Part shown: positions 34,575-44,947 of the stretch, in pieces
Layout of the letters: the number at the start of each line of letters is the position of its first letter
How positions within the stretch are numbered: position 1 is the stretch's first letter
From: Homalodisca vitripennis
Lineage: Eukaryota > Arthropoda > Insecta > Hemiptera > Cicadellidae
Assembly: GCF_021130785.1 (NCBI RefSeq)
Contig: NW_025777461.1
Location: 29,832 to 93,831, forward strand
Direction: 5' to 3'
Length of the DNA: 64,000 bases
Position numbers and translations under genes: made by a program
The notes under the pieces: generated by a model
Databases searched by the model: none
Told to the model about the DNA's origin: nothing
Seen by the model: the letters and a program-made list of their open reading frames with translations, nothing else

Positions 34575-35983
34575 CCCTCCAAATAGTTCTGTTAATGTCT
34601 GATAGATCGGGCGATCGTCTTCACTTGAGTCCTACTAAGACTGTTTAACAACGGTCTACGTTTAGAGTTTTCAAAAGTTTTATAAATATCCTACAGATCG
34701 CAGTTGTATGTCGAAGTTGAAAAATCATTCATATGAGTTTACTCTCTGCTTTTTAGCGCTTCTGATTGGGTGTTTTCCTCAGTTGTTACTATAATACTTT
34801 TGAGGTTAGTGACACAACTAAACGACGCAGACGTAAGTGTTGGTGGGTTTAGTCTAGATAACAACTAATTCATTTGTAGCTTGAAATTTAAGAAAAAACA
34901 TTGTTCATTTGGATCAAAATTCTGCTTATTTCAGTATTATTTTTCATTTAGATTTGCAAAGATGGTGCCGCATCCGATGACGTCATCACGAGGTTGAATC
35001 ATGGTCACAAAAGGTCACGTGATGCCCGATGTGGATGTAGAACATGGAAATATTGCTCCGCACTTGATAGTTGTTCCATTTTTTATGTTCTAGAAATTCG
35101 TTATTTCTCATTTCCACCCCGTCAAACCTTATATTGTTTTGTTCTGTAGGACGATTCCAATAAGTTATTAACGCAAAACTCGTATTTTGCCGCTCCGGCC
35201 GTTAATGTGACAATTACCACTTAATTTCTTATTAAGTTGAAATTTTGATATTGATTCTAACCTAAATATGTAAATGATTAATTCATGTGCATTGTTAAGT
35301 AACCTAGTCATGACTGTCAATTATTTTCTAAATGTTTTAAGTCTACATATATATTTATAGAAATGAAATTTTAATATTAGGCCTGATTCATCAGTAATAT
35401 TAATAATTAACACTTTATAGGCCTACAAGTGAGTAATATGTTATACAAGAAACATAAAAAGATTTAGAGATGATATACTTACTGGCAGTTACACAAAACA
35501 GTGTGATAATGGAAGGTTATCAAAAGACCAATCTTCAGATGTTTCTTTGCTTGTTTAATGAATTGACTGTTTGATGTACAATTTTGATGAACAAATAACA
35601 GAGATCTGATCATTTAAACTGAAGTTGAAACTATTAAAAATGTATTTGTACAAACTTTCATAGATAAACGAAAGCAACACCCAAGTAAGATATTCCTAAT
35701 CAACTATTAACACAATGATAAGCAGTTGTTTTGTAATGCAAATCTTTTGATTAGATAACCACTACAGCGTAAACTAACAACCTGAACTACTACGATCAGT
35801 GTTCAATCAAGCAATGACAATTTAACCACCAACCACCCAGCTGTTGCCTGTTGGTTCGGTCAAGAACCAGGATGTCGTCTGCAGAAATAACTGTACCAAC
35901 ATTTTTGACACAAAACTACTTCCGTTCCTTGCATACGAGTCTGAAAACTGGATACATATATAAGTATTACTAAGCAATGAAAA
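34575..35983. other. Intergenic DNA, nothing recognised
   Basis: No coding frame or repeat is supported. A TGACGTCA palindrome at about 34978-34985 is noted but not called. Confidence 0.5.
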
Positions 35984-35991
35984 AAAAATGC

Positions 35992-36740
35992 GGTACTTTG
36001 GGATTATACCGACCACACTAGTATGAAGAACACAAAAATAGAAATTTATAGAAACAAACATGATAGAACGAAAAAACAACTCTTCAATTACAAAATTACA
36101 AACTTACAAGCATTTCCAGGTATTGTGATCGGTATTGTTGTCGCTGTTATCTTATCTTTCTCGAGAATCCTGATTACGGCAGGCCGCGCGGCATCACGTG
36201 ATTTGCACGGTACATAATTGCCTTTCCATTACAATTCAATTTATATTTCTGATTAGCCCCTCTAGAATTTGATATTTTACTGATAGGTACTATCTCGAGG
36301 GATGTTTTTCTTTCGTCGACATCAGCGCGGGGCAGCACCGAAGGTGCTGCCAAAGCCCGCGCTGATGGCCGGAGGCACTCGCATTTTGGGTGGCGGAATG
36401 TGATCAAGAATAAAAACAAGTTTTTAGTGTTTTTTTAATAAAGAGTTTAGTTTGGTAAATGATTGTTTTTGTTGAATTTTTGTGTTTGGAGAAATGTAGA
36501 GGTAAAACACGGAAGTACAACAAAGCGATGCACCAGCTGAACGGGCGGCGAGACTGCAATCACGTTATCTACTAGACGCTCGACTTTGACCTCTGTCTGA
36601 GGATGGGGAGGGGTTTGCGATAAGACAATTCCTGTTTTATATTGACGAAATATTGTTCTACGCTAATCTAGTAATCAGTAGAAACGAAATGTGAAATAAC
36701 GATTCATGTCTGGGTGTGGTCGGTATAATCCCAAAGTACC
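35992..36740. mobile_element. Non-autonomous DNA element with 27-bp inverted ends and central hairpin
   Basis: The ends are a perfect 27-bp inverted repeat beginning GGTACTTTGGGATTATACCG (35992-36018 and 36714-36740), flanked by a perfect 8-bp duplication AAAAATGC (35984-35991 and 36741-36748). An 8-bp duplication with GG-starting ends would fit Merlin or P more than hAT; the superfamily is unresolved. There is no transposase frame in its 749 bp. A strong hairpin lies at 36321-36366, close to the midpoint at 36366. Confidence 0.88.
36321..36366. repeat. GC-rich 19-bp-stem hairpin inside the 749-bp element
   Basis: The outer arms ATCAGCGCGGG and CCCGCGCTGAT (11 bp) and inner arms GCAGCACC and GGTGCTGC (8 bp) are perfect. 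The inner loop is GAA and one side has a CAAAG bulge. Confidence 0.9.
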
Positions 36741-37039
36741 AAAAATGCTTTTACTTCTTTTGGTAGATTTCTAACGAAAAATGCTCATGATTAAAATTAA
36801 TTTTGAAAGAATGTCATTTTTTTAAGCAGGAATTTCGTTAGAATTCTTATTGTACCCTACCCGAACCGTATTAAATACTGGTCCATACGTAACGCATCAC
36901 CAAATTCCCCATTTGATTCCAAGTTCTCTAAAGTTATATATATGTATATATATATATATATATATGTTAGTTTGCTTATTTAAACGCATATGTGACAGAT
37001 ACGGCCAAATACAAAATAATTGAATCGGAAAAAGTAAGC

Positions 37040-37107
37040 GCTCTGTGGTGTAATGGTAGCACATTCACCCGGCAAGTGAGAAATCCGGGTTCGACTCCCG
37101 GCGGAGC
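37040..37107 (+). tRNA. tRNA-like sequence (anticodon position GGC, Ala), probably a pseudo-tRNA or SINE head
   Basis: It folds as a cloverleaf: a 6-bp acceptor GCTCTG/CGGAGC, a D arm GTGT...GCAC, an anticodon stem TTCAC/GTGAG with 7-nt loop CCGGCAA, and a T arm CCGGG-TTCGACT-CCCGG with a good B box. The acceptor is one pair short, position 33 is C and not U, and a GGC anticodon is not standard for eukaryotic Ala. I therefore favour a tRNA-derived repeat. It is enclosed by a 17-bp inverted repeat (37020-37036 and 37111-37127). Confidence 0.5.
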
Positions 37108-37210
37108 AAATACTTTTTGTGATTCAATGTTTATTGAAATGAAATAAGGCTATTGCCATTTATACAATTTAATGTAAACAAAAGTCGTTTGACAGGTATT
37201 TGGTCTTCCG

Positions 37211-37212
<2 letters not shown>

Positions 37213-37286
<74 letters not shown>
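37213..37286. repeat. TA microsatellite, left flank of Tc1/mariner copy 2
   Basis: About 70 bp of pure TA directly before the element. Confidence 0.92.
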
Positions 37287-37289
<3 letters not shown>

Positions 37290-39660
37290 GGTGTATATTA
37301 TGTCTGGAAACACCCAAATATATCCTTTAATAATTTAAATATAAATTTGAAACCTCTTACAATCGTGATAGAGATTGGGCATCTACTTTTTGGAACAATG
37401 GTTTGTTATGTCACACCAACTGGGGACGTCCTGCCGAGGGTATCGTGAATATTCTTAATGGAAGCCTATACCTTGTGATACATAATTTTAAAGGTAATAG
37501 CTTACTGAATTGAATGCCACAAACCGCATCTCAAGGGAATTATTCTATCAGAAAATAGAGCATTTTTAGTATTGAAAATTTACTGATGTTCAACAATGTA
37601 ATTTTAAACATGGTTCTTGCCACAAAATGTGTTACACTAATTTTTTAGCATTTTTTAAATGTTCAATTAAAATAAAATAAACAATTTATTTTTAAGCTGG
37701 TTTCATTAGTACAAATTTACCAGTTTTTATTACAATGAATAAAACTTATGAGTCACTTTCTCTGATTACTTATAAATCTGTACTTGGTGTTTTCCAGTCA
37801 GCAGGAAGGTTTAAAGAGACAAAGGTCACTAGCCTATGAGAAACATTATTGTGTTATTAATCATCTGGTCTACAGGTTTCAGTTTGTTGAGCATGGAGCT
37901 TTCACTAGACAGGTCTAAGCTTGGGAATTACAAATGGACAAAGGTCATATCATTCCTGTCGAGTTAATCAGTGTCTCTGAAGCATTGCTGTCAACAAGTT
38001 ATCTAATTACAGTAGTTCAGTTTTTATTTGGCATTTTAATGGAATTGTCTGAAAGAGAACGAATTACTCTGTTGATGATGCGAGGATATGGCGATCGTCA
38101 AAGATCTTATCGGGAAGTTTGTAATTTGTTTAATGACACTTTCCCAGAAAGGAATCCCATAAGTGTTTCAACAATATCAAAAACTATTGAGCGTTTTGAA
38201 ATGACAGGGAGTGTACGTAATCGGCCAAAGTCGGGTAGGATACAATCTGCAACAGATGAAGAACATGCACTAGATGTTTTGCAAACATTTATTGAAGACC
38301 CACATACATCGCTCAGAAAAGCTGCACAGCAACATGATATGCATCCTATGTCTGTGAGTAAGATTTTGAAAATTAATAAATACAAACCATTTAAAGTTCA
38401 TTTAGTCCAACAGTTAAGTGAGGATGATTACGACAGAAGAGTTGAGTTTTGTGAACTTGTGATGCGCAAATGTGATGACAATAGAGATTTTCTGACCAAC
38501 ATACTATTTTCTGATGAGGCAACTTTTTTCCTAAATGGCAATGTTAACAGGCACAATTACCGTTACTGGGCTAGTGAAAACCCACATTGGATTACTGAGT
38601 CCCATTCACAGCAACCACAAAAACTGAAACGTATGGTGTGGAATTTTAGGTAACAAAATTGTTGGACCCTTTTTCATCAATGGAAATTTAAATGCCGAAC
38701 TTTACTACAATATGCTCCAAAATGAAATAATCCCAGCTATTCAAATTGCATCAGGAGAATACTTTGATAATGTATGGTTTCAGCAGGATGGTGCTCCACC
38801 CCATTATGGGAGACAGGTAAGAGAGTATTTGGATTTAAGGTTTCCTCATAAATGGATTAGCCGAAGAGGAGAAATCGAATGGCCTCCAAGATCTCCGGAT
38901 TTGTCACCAATCGATTATTTCCTATGGGGTCATTTAAAATCCAATGTTTATAGAAGAAAGCCTCATAATTTGGAAGACCTAAGAAACAGGATTATAGAGG
39001 AGATTGCTTTGATAACTGAAGAAATGTTAGGCAACTCTGTCGAATCATTTTACACAAGATTGGCTCATTGTCCAAACCGTAGAAGGAACACAGTTAGAAC
39101 AATTGCTTTGACACCAAATGCAGGTAAAACGTTTTTTGTAAGACTTTTCTAACAGCATACATTATTTTTTATTTGTAATAAGAAATCAATAACATAAGTA
39201 TTTCCATAATTGTACTGTAATAAAAACTGGCAAATTTGTGCTAATAGAACCAGCTTAAAATGAAATTTTTGTTTTATTTAATTGAACATTTAAAAAAATG
39301 CTAAAAAATTAGTGTAACACATTTTGTGGCAAGAACCATGTTAAAATTACATTGTTGAACATCAGTAAATTTTTCAATACTAAAAATGTTCTATTTTCTG
39401 ATAGAATAATTCCCTTGAGATGCGGTTTGTGGCATTCAATTCAGTAAGCTATTACCTTTAAAATTATGTATCACAAGGTATAGGCTTCCATTAAGAATAT
39501 TCACGATACCCTCGGCAGGACGTCCCCCGTTGGTGTGACATAACAAAACATTGTTCCAAAAAGTAGATGCCCAATCTCTATCACGATTGTAAGAGGTTTC
39601 AAATTTATATTTAAATTATTAAAGGATATATTTGGGTGTTTCCAGACATAATATACACCC

Positions 39661-39662
<2 letters not shown>
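37287..39662 (+). mobile_element. Tc1/mariner-superfamily element, copy 2 (2376 bp)
   Basis: Same ends, length and orientation as copy 1, with only scattered differences over the whole length. It is bordered by TA on both sides (37285-37286 and 39663-39664). The inverted repeats are about 37287-37735 and 39215-39662. The two copies are 27 kb apart in direct orientation. Confidence 0.94.
38039..39152 (+). pseudogene. Tc1/mariner transposase with a single frameshift (copy 2)
   Basis: The better-preserved copy. From Met 38039 (or 37934) the frame runs through the HTH region and the first Asp (ILFSDEATFF) to a stop at 38651-38653. The cause is one extra A in CTGAAACG at about 38629, where copy 1 reads CTGAACG. 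The other frame resumes as VWCGILGNKIVGPFF and runs to 39152 with WFQQDGAPPH and RSPDLSPIDYFLWG. There are 36 residues between the second and third Asp, against 34 in classical mariner (DD34D). Binding to the long inverted repeats and TA-targeted cut-and-paste are expected from the superfamily. Confidence 0.9.

Positions 39663-39746
<84 letters not shown>
39663..39746. repeat. TA microsatellite between two DNA transposons
   Basis: An 84-bp TA-rich tract is all that separates Tc1/mariner copy 2 from the next transposon at 39747. Confidence 0.92.
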
Positions 39747-39749
<3 letters not shown>

Positions 39750-40049
39750 GGGTCGCGAGCAAGAACAATCAGAGTCAATTTTTTCACGAAATCGAGTTTT
39801 CAGTGCCATTCGATAGCTTAATAGAAGTAGATTTCTTAATGCTATTACAAACGTGCAAAAAACAAGTAGAGTCACTAAGTTTTTCAAAGGGAAAGATATA
39901 AGCTAACGGGCAAGAAACATCATAGTCCATGCGGCGGCGCACAATAACAATCAGAGTCAATGTCGCTCCCCTCCACCTCACTCTAACTCAGATTCAGTCA
40001 GGTGCTTTGTTGTTTTGTTTCCAAAACATAACCCTACTTTAGTGGATGT

Positions 40050-41126
40050 GTGAATGTTGTGCGGACAAGTTTTCAAGATTGTTTGATTATTTTACTGTTA
40101 GTAAACGCTATGTTGAGTGATATAAGTGGAAGTGAGGGGGAGGAAGGGACTCATGTTGGTTTAAAAAATGCAAAGAAAAGGAAGAAAACGGGGAAGATGA
40201 GCGACGTGATGAAAAAACTTCGTGCAACTACTCATGAGGTTGGTGATGATTGTCAATGTTCTCGTTACAAGTGTTTTCACGTTGTTTCACCGGAAAACCG
40301 ACAACGTATCATCAATAACTTTAACGGACTAGGTGATTACAACGCACAAAATCAGTACTTGGGTGGTCTTATATCTGTTGTACCTGTTAAGCAGCGCCGT
40401 AACCGAAATTCCCAAGAAGAGGCTAATTTCAATCTTTCTTCTTATTGTTACCGTGTTCGTGCATATGTAGATGATAATTTACAGGACGTTACAGTTTGTT
40501 ACAAAGCATTCATGTCATTACATGGCATTGGGAACAATCGCGTTCAAACCATAAAGAAACACCTTACTAGTTTTGGAGAGGTCAAGCCAGATGGGTGAGG
40601 TAAACATGCAAACAGATCTAATGCTCTGTCCGAAGAAACAAAAGCAAAAGTAATAAGTTTCATTCAATCCCTAAAGGGTATAAAATCACATTACTCTTTG
40701 AAGGACACATCAAAATTATACTTACCTGAAGAGCTCAATAAGTCTAAATTGCATAGAATGTACAATGAAACAAATAAAGATAATACTGTTGGGTTCACTA
40801 CATTTCGAGACATTTTTGATAGTAAATTCAATATTTCATTCGGGTACCCAAGGAAAGATACGTGCAGTACCTGTGATGTACTTAAAGCAGAAATTTCTGT
40901 TTTAGAAGAAAAAATCAATGGAGCGGATGACAAAAAAACTAAAGATACATTATCACAAGATCTAACAAAGAAACAAAAAGAAAAAGAAATTCACCTGGCT
41001 AAAGGCACAAAATTTTATTCAATTAAAACTAAGTGCAGGAAGGAAGCAAGAAGAAAAGAAGAATTTGAGGCCGTTACGATGGACTTTCAAAAAAATTTGC
41101 CTACACCAAAACATTACAACATCTGA
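40050..41126 (+). pseudogene. Transposase-like protein, N-terminal part, in-frame stop
   Basis: The frame starts at Met 40050, or Met 40110 (MLSDISGSEGEEGTH, acidic N-terminus), and is in phase to 41126 except for a TGA at 40596-40598, a possible CGA-to-TGA change before GKHANRSNALSEET. In order it carries CQCSRYKCFHVVSPENRQRI, VTVCYKAFMSLHGIGNNRV (a short conserved block), LYLPEELNKSKLHRMYNE, FNISFGYPRKDTCSTC (Cys-x2-Cys), a coiled-coil segment rich in Lys/Glu, and VTMDFQKNLPTP, where the Asp is my candidate for the first catalytic residue. The same blocks recur in the element at 59.4-62.1 kb. Confidence 0.78.
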
Positions 41127-41978
41127 CGTATATTATCGACGCCAGCTCAACTTTATATCATTCAATGTCCACGTGTTTAAGTGACTCTACATCGTTGTTT
41201 TACACATACGACGAAACCGTCGCCAAGAAGGGAGCAGATGATGTTTGTTCAATGCTTGAACATTTTTTTGACAATGTACTAAGCTTGAATGTGCGACATC
41301 TTGTTCTGTTTTGCGACTCGTGTGCAGGACAGAACAAGAATTATACCGTCATACGCTTTTTACATCACACAGTTGTGGACAAGGACCGTTTCGATAGTGT
41401 GAAAGTTGTGTTCCCCATAAGAGGTCATTCGTATATGGAGGGAGACAAAGACATGAGCGTTGTAAACTCAAAATCCTACACAGAGACACCAGATGACTGG
41501 AGGGATGTGCTCAGAAATTCGAGGGTGAAAACCTTCACCTTTCACAGTAATAAACTGTGGCACTGAGGTTAATTTTCAAACCTGGACGAAATACTTTTCT
41601 GACAAGTACGTAAAAAAATGTCCCATCCCAACGAGACCTATAAGAGTACTCAAGATTGACAAAAATGAACCAAGATTCATGCTGCACAAGTCTAACTACT
41701 TTGGTAGTTATTTAAAGGCTGTCTTAGTTCCTCCAGTGAAAAAAAAGCAAAATTCAAGAAATCATAACAAAAACAACTCTCCAAAAGTGCTTAGTAAACA
41801 GTACAACGGACCAGTGCCTATTAAAGCGGCAAAAGTGAAAGACCTTTTACACTTAAAACAGTTTTTGACACGCCAGGAGTCAAAAGCTTTCTATGAAGCG
41901 TTAGTACCTGACAGTGAATGTTTAGAGGAAGCCTCGGACGGGTTTGCAGACGACCCACTCATTGATGAGGCCCAGTGA
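41127..41978 (+). pseudogene. Transposase-like protein, C-terminal part, frameshifted
   Basis: After frame changes near 41120 and 41178 the reading continues TSDVYYRRQLNF, then a clean frame 41165-41566 with FYTYDETVAKKGADD, LVLFCDSCAGQNKN (second candidate Asp) and FPIRGHSYMEGDKD (third acidic site after His). Another frameshift near 41548 leads to KNEPRFMLHKSNYFG and a C-terminus with VKDLLHLKQFLTRQES ending at 41978. The D..., CDxCAGQNKN, GHSYMEGD order looks like an RNase H-fold transposase core; that reading is inferred. Confidence 0.75.
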
Positions 41979-42234
41979 CGGGGAAAACCAATCAAGGTCA
42001 TGACTCTTTTTTTTAAATATTTAAAACAACCTTTTATTGTCGTGACTTAAAAATGTTTACTATGTTTGGAATAAACTAAATACTATTTGTAACATGTTTG
42101 GATAGTTATTTTTAGTTTTAGACCTTTTTAATAGTAGGTAGGCAACGTTAAACTTTAAAAACTGTTTTCTGGCAAACTAGGTTTAGTTGACTCTGATTGT
42201 TCTTGCCCGCGACCCTTCATATATATATATATAT

Positions 42235-44165
42235 CAGAAAATCACTTCGCGTTTTTCTGACGCTGATATATACTTCTTTCTTTTTTGCGCGAAATTGAAG
42301 TATATATAAATATGTATGTATTTACGAATTTCTAGAAGTCAAATCATAATCAAAATAGAAACATAGTAGAGCTGGATAGAAATACCAGAGTAGAATTTAC
42401 GGTGCTGATTTTCACAATAATGATTTAATGTTTGATAAAGATTCGCCGTAATATTTTACTCCATCTCAAAATAAGGATGGGTGAAAAGTTTACCAAGAGT
42501 TAGGTTAAGCCATTTTTATATTTTATAGAACATCAACTATAGTTCAACTTAGTCGTTGTCACTTAAAGTGCTGTATTATGATTATGTACATCCCAATTTT
42601 TTATTTAGTTCATAAATAATTAGAAAACATATATGGTAAGAAGTACGATTAAATAGTTAGGTCATAAATTATAAATATTTATCTTTTATAAAAATTCTTT
42701 CATCCGTTATTTATAATCAATTTCCACTATAAAATATAAAAACTTCATAAAAATACCAGACATACCGTACCTAATACAACTACACCGAAACTCTGTGGCC
42801 ACCAGACATATAGAACTGTTTTGTTCGAAAGCAGCAGACTTCTAAAAACTATTGACATGTGCAATCCTCAACTCTGCCTATGGATGCTTTGGTTTCTATT
42901 TGCACCACTTTACTGATATACATAAAGTCTTTTTGTCTCTTTTTTATATGCATGTAAACTAAAAGGTTGTCATGTTTGTTTTTTTACAATCTTACTAGCT
43001 CTTGGATTCCCTACCCCTATCTACAACAAATTATTTATAAAGATAAGTAAACTCACTTAACAGTTATTAATGTGAAGTATTAATTAGTTGAAAATTAATT
43101 AGTAATCAATCCTGTACATAAATCCATTGGTTTGAAACATTTCAGTCGAACTTACCTAAATTGTTTGTGCAGTATTCATTCAAGGTACATAAATGCAATT
43201 GCATTCAAGTTCTTTGTTTGAAGGTTATTTTTGACGATGGAAGGATTGTGAAGGAAACAGGGGTTTTCCGGACAAAGAAAAAAAAATTATGGTTGCCTGT
43301 AAAGTCGGTTTTACGGGCGAAGATTTTACGTGACAACGTCTTTTTCTCGGTAGTATATTTATTGATATGAATATTATTAAATTACACAATAGGAACAAGG
43401 AATTGAATGAAAATAAGAATTGCACAAATTTTAACTATAGAAATATATTTTGTTTACTAAACCATTGTACATAATTTGAAATTAATTAAAATTTGTTATT
43501 GTAAATGGTAAAGTTGAATAAAACATTTACTAAAATTGGAATTTGAAATTCTTGCTAAACACAGTTAAATTCTAACTCCGCGCGTGGTGATTGGTCGGTT
43601 TAGTTCGTTTGTTTGGTCGCACTGTTATGACAGGTTAGAGGTTATAATTTGTTATTTTAAATGTTTGACTAGCAATACGCGCTGTTTCTTCTCAATCGAC
43701 TGAATTACGATTGATTGCAGAGTGATTTAAACTAATAATTTACTTAACACTATCAACATTTGTCAATAGTATGACATAACCTATAAACTCAGTTTCTCAA
43801 CTTTTGTGTCAATCTAACAATTAATCAATCAATCATAGTTTACGATAGTGAAATATCAGTGTACAATTATTTACCTTTATTGCTGTAGTTGTTGTAAATG
43901 ACGAATCTAAGCACTCCACATTTTCACGAATAAACATAGTTATCTGCTTTATCCCGTGCGGATCCCGTGCGGCGGACCCACTGGACGGGCATCGTAACGT
44001 TACCGGGCGTTACACTTTTTCATGAGTGACTCCGAGCCGCAACCTAATTTTAAGACGTTGTCACGTCAAAAAATAAATAAATAAAGTATCAAACGGATCA
44101 GATATTTGTATTAAACCAATGCGGAGTCACAATATGGTTTTAAGAAGTTCATCTCGCATGAACCA
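42235..44165. other. Intergenic DNA with short inverted motifs
   Basis: An 11-bp inverted repeat ATATATACTTC/GAAGTATATAT lies at about 42265-42308. A 14-bp inverted pair ACGTGACAACGTCT (about 43330) and AGACGTTGTCACGT (about 44053) encloses ~720 bp with GC-rich patches. No gene is recognised; the frame at 43161-43370 has no domain. Confidence 0.5.
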
Positions 44166-44169
44166 ATAA

Positions 44170-44947
44170 TAACATTGGCATTGTGGCGTTGAATATCCTA
44201 TATAAGTCCTTGGTAAGGAGTATACTTGAATACTGTTCTGTTGTTGTCTGGTTTCCCTTATCAACACAATCACATTGAACGTCTAGACAGGATCCAGCGA
44301 CGCTTCGTCCGAGCTGTCGGTGTTAGGCTGGGTCATAACTATCTTGATGTACCCATTGATCTAGTTGAAGCCTCTCTTGGACTTCTCCCTCTGTCTACTA
44401 GAAGGCAACAAGCTGATGCTCTTTTCCTATGGGGAGTTCTTCGTGGCACGGTCGATTGTTCTGACCTACTCTGTCGCATTGATCTACGTGCTTCAAGATT
44501 GACCCGGTCATGCAACCTGTTTTTTGGTCGGTCGCACCCCACCAATTGCATCATGCACGGTCCTCTTCCACGATTACATCGACTGGGCAACCAGCTGTGT
44601 CGCCAGTTCGACTTCTTTGATGACGGCCAATCTGCGATCAGAGGAATCTTCCAGAGTCAGGTCCCCCGTTGAATGTTTGTTTTTTTGTTATTGTTCTATT
44701 ATTGTTATTATTCTTTTATTATATACTAGCAAATTTTTGTATTCATACTAGTATTAATTGTTGCTAATTTGCTATTTATCATTATTTTATTCACATTAGC
44801 ATTTATTCTTGTTAATTATTTGCTATATCGTTGTTGTTTTTGATATTATTATGGTTGTTTTTTTTCAATATTACTATTATATTGTTATTGATATTGTCTT
44901 TATCGATGCGTAAACTCTCTGTCTTTGATCATGTACTGAGATAATAT
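44170..44947 (+). mobile_element. LINE 3' end, related to the LINEs at 51-59 kb, cut by a hAT element
   Basis: 5'-truncated copy starting in the RT thumb, with a T/A-rich 3' UTR from 44673. The hAT at 44948 inserted in or just past this UTR. Confidence 0.75.
44226..44672 (+). pseudogene. LINE ORF2 C-terminal fragment
   Basis: LDRIQRRFVRAVGVRLGHNY, VEASLGLLPLSTRRQQADAL, LRASRLTRSCNLFFG and GNQLCRQFDFFDDGQSAIR form the C-terminal region seen also at 58181-58616 and 54760-54999, so all three belong to one LINE group. It ends at a TGA at 44670-44672. The upstream frame NILYKSLVRSILEYCSVVWF (about 44190-44250) completes the thumb. Confidence 0.8.

Larger units (their letters stand above)
39747..42218 (+). 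mobile_element. DNA transposon of an uncharacterised insect family (2472 bp, 32-bp inverted ends)
   Basis: The ends GAAGGGTCGCGAGCAAG... (39747-39778) and the inverted copy at 42187-42218 match at 31 of 32 positions. Both borders are AT/TA repeats, so a target duplication cannot be read. A subterminal ACAATCAGAGTCAA is repeated at about 39946-39960. The interior codes for a transposase-like protein with a Cys pair and an RNase H-type acidic triad. I have seen the CDSCAGQNKN type of protein in insect genomes (DUF7869-like, possibly Sola-related), but I cannot name the superfamily with confidence. Confidence 0.85.

Noticed and set aside
34978..34985. TGACGTCA palindrome (CRE-like), also near 48144
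   Set aside because: An 8-bp site is expected by chance in 64 kb and no promoter is defined nearby.
37153..37338. Frame with a long Tyr-Ile repeat
   Set aside because: It is translation of the TA microsatellite and continues into the transposon end.
39501..39887. 128-codon minus-strand frame
   Set aside because: It crosses the transposon inverted repeat and a TA tract; low complexity, no domain.
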